Assembly: GCA_963789535.1 (NCBI GenBank)
Contig: CAWBKU010000002.1
Coordinates: forward strand, 16,663-80,662
DNA from: CAVXHQ01 sp963789535
GTDB taxonomy: Bacteria > Pseudomonadota > Alphaproteobacteria > Rhodobacterales > Rhodobacteraceae
Direction: 5' to 3'
DNA: 64,000 nt
This document shows positions 14,901 through 24,822 of this stretch, piece after piece. The stretch's first letter is position 1. Every line of letters starts with the position of its first letter. Under the pieces are notes generated by a model. The model worked only from the letters and a program-made list of their open reading frames with translations. It was not told the DNA's origin and did not search any database. Both the position numbers and the translations under genes were made by a program.

Positions 14901-16502
14901 GCGACATGTGGGACGACCTGCGCGCCCATGCGGCGCGGTTCGCCGACCGCCGGATCGAGGCGCTGATCGAGACGCGGCCCGGTTTCGTGCTCGACGTGGG
15001 CGACATGCGCCTCGACTATGCCAAGACCAACATCGACGAGACGGCCCTGGGGCTTGTTGATCGGCCTGCTGGACGAGACGGACGTGGCCGAGCGGCGCGA
15101 GGCGATGTTCCGCGGCGAGGCGATCAACGAAACCGAGGGGCGCGCCGTCCTGCACACGGCCCTGCGCAACCTCGACGGCGATCCGGTGATCGTCGACGGC
15201 ATCGACGTAATCCCCGGTGTGCGCGCCACGCTGGATGCGATGGAGGTCTTTGCCGAGGCGGTGCGGGGGGGCGGCTTTGCCGGGCAGGGCGGGGCGATCA
15301 CCGACGTTGTGAACATCGGCATCGGCGGCTCGGACCTCGGTCCCGCGATGGCGGTGCGGGCGCTGGCGCCCTATCACGATGGTCCGCGCTGTCATTTCGT
15401 GTCGAACGTCGACCCGGCCGACATCGCGGCGGTGCTGCGCACCTGCGATCCGGCGACGACGCTGGTGATCGTGGCGTCAAAGACCTTTACCACCATCGAG
15501 ACGATGACCAACGCCCGCACGGCCCGCGCCTGGATGGGCGAGGCGGTGGCTGACCCCGGCGCGCAGTTCGCGGCGCTGTCGACGGCGGCGGAGAAGACCG
15601 CCGATTTCGGCATCGATGCGTCCCGCGTCTTCGGATTCGAGGATTGGGTCGGCGGGCGCTATTCGATGTGGGGGCCGATCGGCCTCTCGCTCATGATCGC
15701 CATCGGTGGCCCGGCGTTCCGCGCCTTTCTGCGCGGCGCGCAGGCGATGGACGTGCATTTCCGCGCCGCCCCCTGGCGCGAGAACATGCCCGCCCTGCTG
15801 GCCCTGACCGGCATCTGGCACAATCAGGTCTGCGGCTACGCCACGCGCGCGGTGCTGCCCTATGACGAGCTGCTGGGACGGCTGCCCGCCTATCTCCAGC
15901 AACTCGAGATGGAGAGCAACGGCAAGGGCGTGTCGATGGACGGCGCCGCCCTGAGCGTCGACAGCGGCCCCGTCGTCTGGGGTGAGCCGGGCACCAACGG
16001 GCAGCATGCGTTCTACCAGTTGATCCATCAGGGCACCCGCGTCGTGCCCTGCGAATTCCTCGTCGCCGCCCGCGGCCACGAAGAGGCGCTGCACCATCAG
16101 CACCAGTTGCTCGTCGCCAATTGCCTGGCGCAGAGCGAGGCGCTGATGAAAGGGCGCAGCCTCGACGCGGCGCGGGAAATCATGGCCGCAAAGGGCCTGA
16201 CGGGGGCCGAACTCGACCGGCAGGCCGCGCACCGTGTCTTTCCGGGCAACCGGCCCTCCGTGACGCTCGCCTATCCGCTGCTCGACCCGTTCCGGCTGGG
16301 ACAGATCGTGGCGCTCTATGAACATCGCGTGTTCGTCGAGGGGATCGTGCTGGGGATCAACTCCTACGACCAGTGGGGGGTGGAACTGGGCAAGGAGCTT
16401 GCGACCGCGCTGCAACCGGTGGTCGAAGGGTCCGAGAGTCCGGACGGCAAGGATGCCTCGACGGCGGGCCTCGTCGGGTTCCTGCGGGCGCACGGGGTCT
16501 GA
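14897..16502 (+). pseudogene. pgi: Glucose-6-phosphate isomerase, one-base frameshift
   Basis: The N-terminus reads MSDMWDDLRAHAARFADRR to AKTNIDETALG in one frame; the rest, from LLIGLLDETDVAERREAMF to the end GFLRAHGV, is in another. The switch falls at a run of four G (15049-15052); with three G the two parts join into one 534-residue protein of normal length. The remainder looks fully conserved, including the active-site region IGIGGSDLGPAMAV and DQWGVELGKELA. Pgi interconverts glucose 6-phosphate and fructose 6-phosphate. Either the strain has a very recent pgi mutation, or the extra G is a sequencing error; conservation elsewhere cannot separate these. Confidence 0.88.
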
Positions 16503-16528
16503 CCGGGCGCTGCGCCGACGCCGGAACC

Positions 16529-16573
16529 AAACTCTTTCAAAGAGTTTGACGCCGAAGTTTTGGAAAAACTTCG
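16529..16573. repeat. Two-hairpin intergenic repeat, copy 2
   Basis: CAAACTCTTT-C-AAAGAGTTTG (16529-16549) is followed by ACGCC and GAAGTTTT-GGA-AAAACTTC (16555-16573). It lies between pgi and tRNA-Gly and could terminate transcription from both sides. Layout matches the copies at 12514 and 47149 but the stem sequences differ with base pairing kept. Confidence 0.75.
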
Positions 16574-16601
16574 CGCCCGGCATCCGATGACGGGGGAGTC
16601 T

Positions 16602-16675
16602 GGAGCGGGTAACGGGAATTGAACCCGTAACTAAAGCTTGGGAAGCTGCCGTGATACCTTTTCACCATACCCGCG
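16602..16675 (-). tRNA. tRNA-Gly (CCC), with encoded CCA
   Basis: On the minus strand the acceptor arms GCGGGTA and TACCCGC pair perfectly, the T arm contains GGGTTCAATTCCC, and the anticodon loop TTCCCAA gives anticodon CCC. CCA is encoded. Length is 74 nt. Confidence 0.96.
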
Positions 16676-16718
16676 CCCGGGGACGGATACGCAGAGCTGC
16701 CGCCATCGTCAATGGGGT

Positions 16719-17234
16719 TCATCCTTCCCAGACGTTTCGATCGAGGCGATAGCACCGCCACGTCCCCGGCATACCGCCGACCGTCTTGCGCGTCTCCTCG
16801 ACGAATGCCGCACCGAGCTTTGCAATCGCCTTCTGCGAGCGGATGTTGTCCGGCGAGATATGAAACCAGACCGTATCGTGGTCGCCGACCGCATGGGTGA
16901 GCATCGCCCGCTTCATGTCGCGGTTCGTCGGACCGCCCCAGCAATCGCGGCGCAGGAAGGTAAATCCGATGGCGATACCGGCTGCATCCTCGGGCGGGGT
17001 GTAGAATCGCGAGCATCCGATGATCTCGTCGTCGCGTTCGACCACGAGGGTCTCGCCCGATGCGAGCAACATGTCGAAATAGCGGTCGAACACGGGCTTT
17101 TGCCAGCGGTCGTGCGCCGGGTGGCCGGCCCATGTTTCGGGGTCGGCGGCTGCCGTGAACAGTCCCGCGCGGTCGCCTTGCGTAACCGGCCGGAGGGTGA
17201 AGGTGGCGCCGCCGAGGATCGGTTGCCGGTCCAT
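16719..17234 (-). CDS. GNAT family N-acetyltransferase (RimJ/RimL-like)
   Basis: The 171-residue protein begins MDRQPILGGATFTLRPVTQ and shows the GNAT fold order: TLRPVTQGDRAGLFTAAADP, ETLVVERDDEIIGCSRFY, then GIAIGFTFLRRDCWGGPTNRDMKRAML and NIRSQKAIAKLGAAFVEE, the last being the common RimJ/RimL C-terminal motif. Such enzymes transfer acetyl groups from acetyl-CoA to amines or protein N-termini; the substrate here is unknown. The ATG at 17234 lies two bases after the stop of the RACo-like gene, so the two are probably co-transcribed. Confidence 0.88.
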   Translation of the reverse strand: MDRQPILGGATFTLRPVTQGDRAGLFTAAADPETWAGHPAHDRWQKPVFDRYFDMLLASGETLVVERDDEIIGCSRFYTPPEDAAGIAIGFTFLRRDCWGGPTNRDMKRAMLTHAVGDHDTVWFHISPDNIRSQKAIAKLGAAFVEETRKTVGGMPGTWRCYRLDRNVWEG

Positions 17235-17236
17235 CG

Positions 17237-19279
17237 TCACACCCGCGCGCGCCGCCGCCTGCCGCCACCGTCGCCGCCCGACCCCTGGTTGAAGTTCACA
17301 TCCGGCAGGGTGACGATGGCCGCGAGGTTCGGGAACGGATCGGTCGCATGCGGCACGGCATTGGCGGCGACGAAGTGTTCCTGGAACTTGGGCTCGATGG
17401 CGGTCTCGACCTTGGTGATCTCGCGCACCGTGGCCTCGATGGCGGTGCGCGCGGCAACGGAGCAGAGCGCGATCCGCGCGCCGGTGCCTGCCGCATTGCC
17501 CGCCGACGTGACCTTGTCGAGGGGCGCATCGGGGATCATCCCGAGGATCATGGCGTGTTTGGGCGAGATATGGGCACCGAAGGCCCCGGCCAGCACGACG
17601 CGGTCGACCGTGTCCACGCCCATCGTGTCCATCAGCAGCCGCGCGCCGGCATAGAGGGCCGATTTCGCGAGCTGAATGGCGCGGATGTCGGTCTGCGTGA
17701 CGGTAATGACCGGTCCACCGGCGGCACTGCCGTCGTGCACAAGATAGGAGTGGGTGCGCCCCTCGGCCAGCATCCGGTCGCTGCCGGTCTGTTCGGCGCT
17801 GCCCATCAGGCCGCGCGCGTCCATCAGGCCCGCCACGCGCAATTCGGCCACCGCCTCGATGATGCCGGACCCGCAGATGCCGGTGACGCCGGTGTCGGCG
17901 ATGGCCCCGGCGAACCCCGGCGCATCGGACCAGAGGTCGCAGCCGATGACGCGAAAGCGTGGCGCCTTCGTGTCCGGGTCGATCTCGATATGTTCGATGG
18001 CGCCGGGGGCGGCGCGCTGGCCGCTGCTGATCTGCGCGCCCTCGAACGCGGGGCCCGTGGGCGACGAACAGGCCAGCACGCGGGTGCGGTTGCCCAGCAG
18101 CAGTTCGGCATTGGTGCCGACGTCCACGATGAGCACCAGGTCGTCCGATTGCCCCGGCTGCTCGGCAAGTGCCACGGCCGCCGCGTCGGCGCCGACGTGG
18201 CCCGCGATACACGGCAGGATGAAGATGCGCGCAGCCGGGTTTACCGACGCGAGGTCGAGTTCATTCGCATTCAGCGAAACGGAATTGGATGTCGCCAGCG
18301 CAAACGGCGCCTGACCGAGTTCCACCGGGTCGATCCCCAGCAGGAGGTGGTGCATGACCGGGTTGCAGACGAACACCGCCTCGAGGATCTGCGCGGTGTC
18401 GATCCCGGCCTGCTGCGCGAGGTCACGGGCCAGACCGTCGATCGCCTCGCGCACGGCGCTCGTCATCTCGATATCGCCGCCAGGGTTCATCATCACATAG
18501 CTCACCCGGCTCATCAGATCCTCGCCAAAGCGGATCTGCGGGTTCATCGCCCCCGCACTGGCGGCGACGGTGCCGTTGCGCAGGTCGGTCAGATGCGCTG
18601 CGATGGTGGTCGAGCCGAGGTCGATGGCGAGGCCGTAGAGCCGCCCCTCGTGAAAGCCCGGGAAGATGTCCAGAACGCTGTGATGGTCGTCGCGGTGCCC
18701 CTTGTGCAGGGCGACAGTCACCTCCCATTTTCCCTTTCGGAGGGCGGGTTGCAGCTTGCGCAGCACGCTCAGCGGCGCCGATATCCGCGCGATCCCCCAT
18801 TGCGCCCGGAGCGCGTCGCCCAGACGCTCGAAATCGCCCGAGGGCTCGTGCATGTCGGGTTCCAGCACCTCGACGAAATAAAGCTTGGTCGCCGGGTCCA
18901 TGACCAGCGCGCGGGTATCGGCCTCCTTGCGGACGACCTGGCGGTGCACCTGGCTTTCGGGCGGCACGTCGATCACGACATCGCCCTGCACCGTGGCCTG
19001 ACAGCCCAGACGCCGCCCCTCCTTGAGGCCGCGCACCCGGTGATAGCGGTCCTCGACGGCGTTCCAGTCCGACAGGGCGCCTTCGGCCACCGTCACGCCA
19101 TGCTTCGGGAATGCGCCATAGGACGGGGTGATCTGGCATTTCGAGCAGATCCCGCGCCCGCCGCAGACAGAGTCGAGATCGACGCCCAGTTGCCGCGCCG
19201 CCGTCAGCACGGGCGTGCCCGGCGGAAAATGGCCGCGCTTGCCCGATGGGGTGAAGATCACGAGGGGGTTCGTCGCCAT
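17237..19279 (-). CDS. Ferredoxin-ASKHA domain protein (RACo-like, DUF4445)
   Basis: The 680-residue protein starts MATNPLVIFTPSGKRG at 19279. Its N-terminus is a plant-type [2Fe-2S] ferredoxin domain with ligands C39, C45, C48 and C93. The rest has the ASKHA ATPase fold seen in reductive activators of corrinoid proteins, with YGLAIDLGSTTIAAHL, VLIVDVGTNAELLLGN, GICGSGIIEAVAEL and VVLAGAFGAHISPKHA. Homologues spend ATP to reduce inactive Co(II)-corrinoid carriers in O- or N-demethylation pathways. The C-terminus ends in a glycine- and arginine-rich tail. No corrinoid protein or methyltransferase is in the window, so its partner must be elsewhere or just outside. Confidence 0.9.
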   Translation of the reverse strand: MATNPLVIFTPSGKRGHFPPGTPVLTAARQLGVDLDSVCGGRGICSKCQITPSYGAFPKHGVTVAEGALSDWNAVEDRYHRVRGLKEGRRLGCQATVQGDVVIDVPPESQVHRQVVRKEADTRALVMDPATKLYFVEVLEPDMHEPSGDFERLGDALRAQWGIARISAPLSVLRKLQPALRKGKWEVTVALHKGHRDDHHSVLDIFPGFHEGRLYGLAIDLGSTTIAAHLTDLRNGTVAASAGAMNPQIRFGEDLMSRVSYVMMNPGGDIEMTSAVREAIDGLARDLAQQAGIDTAQILEAVFVCNPVMHHLLLGIDPVELGQAPFALATSNSVSLNANELDLASVNPAARIFILPCIAGHVGADAAAVALAEQPGQSDDLVLIVDVGTNAELLLGNRTRVLACSSPTGPAFEGAQISSGQRAAPGAIEHIEIDPDTKAPRFRVIGCDLWSDAPGFAGAIADTGVTGICGSGIIEAVAELRVAGLMDARGLMGSAEQTGSDRMLAEGRTHSYLVHDGSAAGGPVITVTQTDIRAIQLAKSALYAGARLLMDTMGVDTVDRVVLAGAFGAHISPKHAMILGMIPDAPLDKVTSAGNAAGTGARIALCSVAARTAIEATVREITKVETAIEPKFQEHFVAANAVPHATDPFPNLAAIVTLPDVNFNQGSGGDGGGRRRRARV

Positions 19280-19472
19280 GAATGCCAATCCGCCTGTCTT
19301 TGCGCCAGCCTAGAGGGCAGGGAGCGCGGGCGCCCCGTCTCCTTGCGTCATTCCCCGTCCGATATGCGGCATCGCGCGCGGCGTAAAGCCATGACACACG
19401 GGGCCTTTCGCCGCCCCGCACTCTGTGCGATAGGGCGGGGCCAACCGAGATGCCAGCCCGAGGAGTGTGGAC

Positions 19473-20921
19473 ATGGAGATTCGCGAGGCCCTTACCTTCG
19501 ACGATGTGCTGCTGGTCCCCGCCGCCTCGTCGGTCCTGCCCTCGACCGCCGACACCCGCACCCGGGTAACGCGCACTATCGCGATGAACATTCCGCTGCT
19601 GTCGTCGGCGATGGACACCGTGACCGAGGCGCGCATGGCCATCGCCATGGCGCAGGCGGGCGGCATCGGCGTCGTGCACCGCAACCTCGATATCGCGCAG
19701 CAGGCCGAGGAGGTGCGGCAGGTCAAACGCTTCGTCTCCGGCATCGTCTACAAGCCGATCACCCTCACCCCCGATCAGACGCTTGCGGATGCCAAGCTGC
19801 TGATGCAGCGCTACCGCGTGACCGGATTTCCGGTGGTCGGCGCGGGGGGGCGCGTCCTCGGGATCGTGACCAACCGCGATATGCGGTTCGCGACCGACGA
19901 TGCCACGCCGGTTTCCGTGATGATGACGTCGGACAACCTCGCGATCCTTCAGGAACCGGCGGATCTCGACGAGGCGCGCAGCCTGATGAAGGCACGGCGG
20001 ATCGAAAAGCTTCTGGTGACGGATGGCGCTGGCAATCTGACGGGGCTCCTGACGCTCAAGGACAGCGAGCAGGCGGTGCTGAACCCCGATGCCTGCATGG
20101 ACCATCTGGGCCGCCTGCGGGTCGCGGCGGCGACGACGGTGGGGGACGCGGGGTTCGAGCGGAGCCAGGCTCTGGTCGAGGCGGGCGTCGACATCGTGGT
20201 CATCGACACGGCGCATGGCCATTCCGAGGGCGTGGCAAAAGCCGTAAGCCGTCTCAAGGGGTTGTCGAACGAAGTTCAGGTGATCGCGGGCAACGTGGCG
20301 ACCGGCGAGGCGACCCGCGCCCTGATCGACGCGGGAGCCGATGCGGTCAAGGTCGGGATCGGGCCGGGCAGCATCTGCACGACACGGATGGTCGCGGGCG
20401 TCGGCGTGCCGCAACTGACCGCGATCATGGATTGCGCGGCCGCGGCGGGCGATGTGCCGGTGATCGCCGACGGCGGTATCAAGTTCTCGGGCGATTTCGC
20501 CAAGGCCATCGCGGCGGGTGCGTCCTGCGCCATGGTCGGCAGCATGATCGCCGGCACCGACGAGAGCCCGGGAGAAATCATTCTCTATCAGGGGCGTAGC
20601 TTCAAGTCTTACCGCGGCATGGGCAGCCTCGGCGCGATGGCGCGCGGCTCTGCCGACCGCTATTTCCAGAAGGACGCGGCCTCCGACAAGCTGGTGCCCG
20701 AGGGCATCGAGGGGCAGGTGCCCTACAAGGGCAGTGCCGGTGCGGTGGTCCATCAGCTCGTCGGCGGGCTGCGCGCCGCGATGGGCTATACCGGCTGCGC
20801 CACCGTCGAGGAGATGCGCACCAGGTGCGCTTTCGTGAAGATCACCGGCGCAGGCCTGAAGGAAAGCCATGTGCATGACGTGCAGATCACCCGCGAGAGC
20901 CCGAACTACCGCGTCGGCTGA
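19473..20921 (+). CDS. guaB: Inosine-5'-monophosphate dehydrogenase
   Basis: The 482-residue enzyme catalyses NAD+-dependent oxidation of IMP to XMP, the committed step of GMP synthesis. The N-terminus MEIREALTFDDVLLVP, the paired CBS domains (residues about 95-210), and the catalytic loop GPGSICTTRMVAGVGVPQ with the active-site Cys are all present, followed by ADGGIKFSGDF and MVGSMIAGTDESPGE. I chose ATG 19473, seven bases after AGGAG; a GTG two codons earlier overlaps that ribosome site. The rsmB-like gene follows after 3 bp, so the two share a transcript. Confidence 0.97.
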   Translation: MEIREALTFDDVLLVPAASSVLPSTADTRTRVTRTIAMNIPLLSSAMDTVTEARMAIAMAQAGGIGVVHRNLDIAQQAEEVRQVKRFVSGIVYKPITLTPDQTLADAKLLMQRYRVTGFPVVGAGGRVLGIVTNRDMRFATDDATPVSVMMTSDNLAILQEPADLDEARSLMKARRIEKLLVTDGAGNLTGLLTLKDSEQAVLNPDACMDHLGRLRVAAATTVGDAGFERSQALVEAGVDIVVIDTAHGHSEGVAKAVSRLKGLSNEVQVIAGNVATGEATRALIDAGADAVKVGIGPGSICTTRMVAGVGVPQLTAIMDCAAAAGDVPVIADGGIKFSGDFAKAIAAGASCAMVGSMIAGTDESPGEIILYQGRSFKSYRGMGSLGAMARGSADRYFQKDAASDKLVPEGIEGQVPYKGSAGAVVHQLVGGLRAAMGYTGCATVEEMRTRCAFVKITGAGLKESHVHDVQITRESPNYRVG

Positions 20922-20924
20922 GGC

Positions 20925-22097
20925 ATGACGCCGGGCGCGCGCCTTGCCGCGGCGATGGAGGTGCTGGACGCGGCACTGGCCGGCGCGCCGCTGGAAAGGG
21001 CGCTGACCGGTTGGGCCCGGGCAAGCCGGTTCGCTGGCGCCAAGGACCGCGCGGCGGTGCGCGATCTGGTCTATCAGGGCTGGCGCTGCCGTCGCAGCCA
21101 CGCGGCCCTCGGCGGCGCCGGGACCGGACGCGGCATCGTCCTCGGCGGTCTGCGTGCCGCAGGGACCGTGCCCGAGACGCTCATGACCGGCGCAGGCCAC
21201 GCGCCGGCCCCGCCGGGGCCGCAGGAGGGGGGGCGCACGCCAGAAGGTGCCGAGGCGCTGGACCTGCCCGACTGGCTGTGGCCGCTCTTTCGGACCGATC
21301 TGGGGACCGACGCTGCCGACGTCGCCGAGGCCCTGCGTCACCGCGCGCCGGTGTTCCTGCGCGTCAACCTCGCGCGGACGACACGCGACCAGGCGATCGA
21401 GGGCCTGGCCACGGACGAGATCGTCGCCCGGCCGCACGATCACGTGAGGACCGCCCTCGAAGTGACGGAAAACCCAAGACGTATCGCACAATCGACGGCA
21501 TATGCAGACGGTGTTGTCGAGCTTCAGGACGCGTCCTCGCAGGCCGCCGTCCTCGCCCTCCCGCTGACCCCCGGCGCCCGCTTGCTCGACTATTGCGCAG
21601 GCGGCGGCGGCAAGGCGCTGGCCGTCGCCGCCCTGGCACCGCCGGGTGCTCCGTTCGACCTGTGGGCGCACGATGCGATCCCCGCGCGTCTCGCCGACCT
21701 CGCCCCGCGCGCCGCGCGCGCCGGGGTTCGTATCCATATCGTCGACGGCGACGCCCTCGCCGGCCTGCCCCCGTTCGACGTCGTCCTCGTCGACGCGCCC
21801 TGTTCGGGCAGCGGCACATGGCGGCGCGATCCGGACGGCAAATGGCGGCTGACCGACGGACGCCTCGACGCCCTCGTGGCGCTACAGTCCGACATTCTCG
21901 ATGCAGCCTGCCTCCACGTCGCGCCCGGCGGCGTGCTCGCCTATGCGACCTGCTCGGTCCTCGGGATCGAAACGACGGGTCAGGTCTCGGCCTTTCTGCA
22001 TCGCCATCCCGGCTGGACGCTCGAGTCCCGGCAGGCATGGCGACCCGGTCCGGCAGGCGACGGCTTTTCGCTCGCGGTCTTGCGGCGCGCGCCCTAG
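20925..22097 (+). CDS. RsmB/NOP family RNA (cytosine-5) methyltransferase
   Basis: The 390-residue protein has the class I SAM methyltransferase domain of RNA m5C methyltransferases: LLDYCAGGGGKALAVAAL (SAM binding), VDAPCSGSGTWRRDPDGKW (motif IV with a Cys) and YATCSVLGIET (motif VI with the catalytic Cys). The N-terminal 160 residues are more variable and include an RsmB-type segment. It probably methylates rRNA, as RsmB does at C967 of 16S rRNA, but the target is not certain. It starts 3 bp after guaB. Confidence 0.9.
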   Translation: MTPGARLAAAMEVLDAALAGAPLERALTGWARASRFAGAKDRAAVRDLVYQGWRCRRSHAALGGAGTGRGIVLGGLRAAGTVPETLMTGAGHAPAPPGPQEGGRTPEGAEALDLPDWLWPLFRTDLGTDAADVAEALRHRAPVFLRVNLARTTRDQAIEGLATDEIVARPHDHVRTALEVTENPRRIAQSTAYADGVVELQDASSQAAVLALPLTPGARLLDYCAGGGGKALAVAALAPPGAPFDLWAHDAIPARLADLAPRAARAGVRIHIVDGDALAGLPPFDVVLVDAPCSGSGTWRRDPDGKWRLTDGRLDALVALQSDILDAACLHVAPGGVLAYATCSVLGIETTGQVSAFLHRHPGWTLESRQAWRPGPAGDGFSLAVLRRAP

Positions 22098-22183
22098 CGC
22101 ACAACTTTTACGTGCAGGGGTCGAATATTTGCCGTAGGAGGGGGGTGAACTTAACCGGTTCTTAGGGTTTCGCCGGGACAAGG

Positions 22184-24589
22184 ATGGGACACGATAGGGA
22201 CCGAAAATTGACCCTCACAGCAGAGCAAGCAGCCCCGGTCCCCGTCGTCGACGTGCGCGGTATCGGGCGTTTCCTCGGGGTGGCGCCGCTCGCCGCCTTC
22301 GTGGGCGCCGTCATCGCGGTCGGTTTCGCGATCCTGTCGGACGGCCTCGCGGTGCAGGTGGTTCTTTCGGTCGCCGCCGTCTTGATGGCGGTCGCCGCAG
22401 CGGGTCTCAGTGTCGTGGCGATGCGCAGCCGCGACCGGGCCGAGGCGATCGACGGCGCCGCGCGCCTGATCGCGAGTGCGGACGAGAGGCCTGTCTACAT
22501 GACCGATGCGCAGGGGCAGATCGTGTTTCGCAACGCCGCCGCGACCGCGCGGATGACCGGCCGGCCACCGATAAATTTGCACGATGCGCTGGCCGATCTC
22601 TGCGCCAACCCGCGCAAGCTCATCGCCGATCTACAAGGCCGCGCCCGGTCGTTCGGCACCGCTTCCGAGGATGTCGTCAGCCGCCGGTCGCATCAGCGCG
22701 TGACGGTCAACTGGCTCGACACGGCCGTCGTCTGGCGGATCGAGGATGTGGCGGGACGGGCCGGTCAGGCCCGATCGGGTGCGATCAGCCTGCCGATGCT
22801 GACCGCCGGCCCGTCCGGCACGATCCTCTACATGAACGAGGCGTTCCGGCGCCTCGTCGGTGCCCGCGAACGGACCTTGCAGGCCGTGTTCCCGGACCTG
22901 CCGCTCGTCTCGGGCAACGTCCACGCCGTCGAGGGCGTCGACGGCCTCGTGCGGACACTGGTGGCGCAGGTGCCCTGTTCGGGCGGGCGCAGCGAAATCT
23001 ATCTGCTGCCGCCGTCGAGCATCGATGCCGTCCGCGTCGCCGAGGCCACCGGCGCCTTTTCCAGCGTGCGCACGGATGCGTCGGCCCTGATCCGGACGAC
23101 GCCGGCGACCTGGGACGAAATCGAATCGCTTCCCGTGCCACTCCTGAAGCTCTCGCACGACGGAATCGTGTTGTCGGCGAACGCCTCGGCGCGGGCTCTT
23201 CTGCCGATGGAGGTGACGTCGGGCACGCGCCTGTCGGACCTGTTGGAGGGACTGGGACGGCCGGTCATCGACTGGTTGGGCGATGCCGCCGCCGGGCGTG
23301 GTGCGGGAAAATCCGAGTTCCTGCGCGGCACGGGCGCGCATCAGGACACGTTCGTTCAGGTCTCGCTCAGCGGCGTCGGTGCCGGCGCGCGCTCGCTCAT
23401 CGCCGTGTTGCAGGACGCGACCGAGCTGAAATCGCTCGAGGCGAAGTTCGTGCAAAGCCAGAAGATGCAGGCCATCGGACAACTTGCGGGGGGCGTGGCG
23501 CATGACTTCAACAACCTGCTGACCGCAATTTCGGGTCACTGCGACCTCTTGCTGTTGCGCCATGATCAGGGCGATCCGGACTATGGCGACCTCATCCAGG
23601 TGCATCAGAACGCGAACCGCGCGGCCAGCCTGGTCGGTCAGTTGCTCGCCTTCTCGCGCAAGCAGAACCTGATGCCCGAGGTGATCGACCTGCGCGACAC
23701 GCTGTCGGAACTGACGCATCTGCTGAACCGGCTGGTCGGCGAAAAGGTGCGGCTTTCGCTGAACCACGACCCGCTCCTCCTGAACATCCGTGCCGACAAG
23801 CGGCAGTTGGAACAGGTGCTGATGAACCTCGTGGTGAATGCGCGCGACGCGATGCCGAAGGGAGGCGAGATCAAGGTCGAGACCGAGAACGTCACGCTGC
23901 GCGAACCGCTCGAGCGGGACCGGGTGAAGGTGCCCGCGGGCGACTATATCGTGCTGCGTGTCGTCGACGAGGGCACCGGCATCCCCCCCGAGAAGCTGCC
24001 GAAGATCTTCGAGCCGTTCTATACCACCAAACGCCCCGGCGAGGGCACCGGCCTTGGCCTGTCGACCGCCTACGGCATCGTCAAGCAGACCGGCGGCTTC
24101 ATCTTTGCCGACAGCACGGTCGATGTCGGAAGCACGTTCTCGTTGTATTTTCCGGCCCACGATCAGCCCGCGACTGTCACCGCAGAGGCGCCGCGCATGT
24201 CGAGCGAGATCCTGTCCGAGACAGCCGATGGCGTGGTGCTGCTGGTCGAGGACGAGGCGCCGGTGCGTGCCTTCGCGAGCCGCGCGTTGCGCCTCAAGGG
24301 CTATTCGGTGCTCGAGGCCGACAGCGCCGAGGCGGCCCTCGAACTTCTGGCCGACCCCGGGGTCAAGGTCGACATCTTCGTCACCGACGTCATCATGCCG
24401 GGCAAGGACGGACCCACGTGGGTGCGCGAGGCGCTGCGCGACCGGCCCGATACCAAGGTCGTCTTCGTTTCCGGCTATGCCGAGGACGCCTTTTCCGAGC
24501 ACAAGGCGCTGATCCCGAATTCGGTGTTCCTGCCCAAGCCATTCTCGCTCAACGATCTGACCTCGACGGTGCAGCGCCAGTTGCACTGA
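22184..24589 (+). CDS. cckA: Hybrid histidine kinase CckA
   Basis: The 801-residue protein has two transmembrane helices (about residues 30-82), two PAS-like regions (about 95-180 and 200-390), a histidine kinase domain and a receiver domain. The phosphorylated His is in GQLAGGVAHDFNNLLTAISG; the ATPase boxes include NLVVNARDAMPKGG, VVDEGTGIPPEKL and GEGTGLGLSTAYGIVKQT. The receiver domain carries the phosphoacceptor Asp in FVTDVIMPGKDG. CckA phosphorylates CtrA and CpdR through ChpT; in Rhodobacterales this pathway controls motility and gene-transfer-agent expression. Its partners are not in the window. Domain order and length are typical. Confidence 0.95.
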   Translation: MGHDRDRKLTLTAEQAAPVPVVDVRGIGRFLGVAPLAAFVGAVIAVGFAILSDGLAVQVVLSVAAVLMAVAAAGLSVVAMRSRDRAEAIDGAARLIASADERPVYMTDAQGQIVFRNAAATARMTGRPPINLHDALADLCANPRKLIADLQGRARSFGTASEDVVSRRSHQRVTVNWLDTAVVWRIEDVAGRAGQARSGAISLPMLTAGPSGTILYMNEAFRRLVGARERTLQAVFPDLPLVSGNVHAVEGVDGLVRTLVAQVPCSGGRSEIYLLPPSSIDAVRVAEATGAFSSVRTDASALIRTTPATWDEIESLPVPLLKLSHDGIVLSANASARALLPMEVTSGTRLSDLLEGLGRPVIDWLGDAAAGRGAGKSEFLRGTGAHQDTFVQVSLSGVGAGARSLIAVLQDATELKSLEAKFVQSQKMQAIGQLAGGVAHDFNNLLTAISGHCDLLLLRHDQGDPDYGDLIQVHQNANRAASLVGQLLAFSRKQNLMPEVIDLRDTLSELTHLLNRLVGEKVRLSLNHDPLLLNIRADKRQLEQVLMNLVVNARDAMPKGGEIKVETENVTLREPLERDRVKVPAGDYIVLRVVDEGTGIPPEKLPKIFEPFYTTKRPGEGTGLGLSTAYGIVKQTGGFIFADSTVDVGSTFSLYFPAHDQPATVTAEAPRMSSEILSETADGVVLLVEDEAPVRAFASRALRLKGYSVLEADSAEAALELLADPGVKVDIFVTDVIMPGKDGPTWVREALRDRPDTKVVFVSGYAEDAFSEHKALIPNSVFLPKPFSLNDLTSTVQRQLH

Positions 24590-24822
24590 GGCGCGCGCGC
24601 GTCGGTTGCCGCGAACGCGCGGAGAGAGGATCAGGTCTGCGTCGAGCCGCGATCCGACGTCCGATCCCGCGGCCTTTGGATCCCCGGAGGGTTCGATTGT
24701 CCGCCACAAGGCGTCTCCCTGTCTCGACAATGCCGAGCCTGCCACACGGAAACTTTCCCGCACGATCGTGTCGTGCCGGACCCGCCACCTCTTCGACGCG
24801 ATCGGCCCTCTTGGCCTCGCGC

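Noticed and set aside
12633..15395. A 920-residue minus-strand frame opposite zwf-pgl-pgi
   Set aside because: It mirrors the coding genes on the plus strand, contains no motif and has no ribosome site.
18423..21737. A 1104-residue open frame on the minus strand opposite guaB and the RACo-like gene
   Set aside because: It overlaps well-recognised genes, is rich in Arg, His, Gly and Pro, and has no family pattern. Such frames are common in GC-rich DNA opposite real genes.
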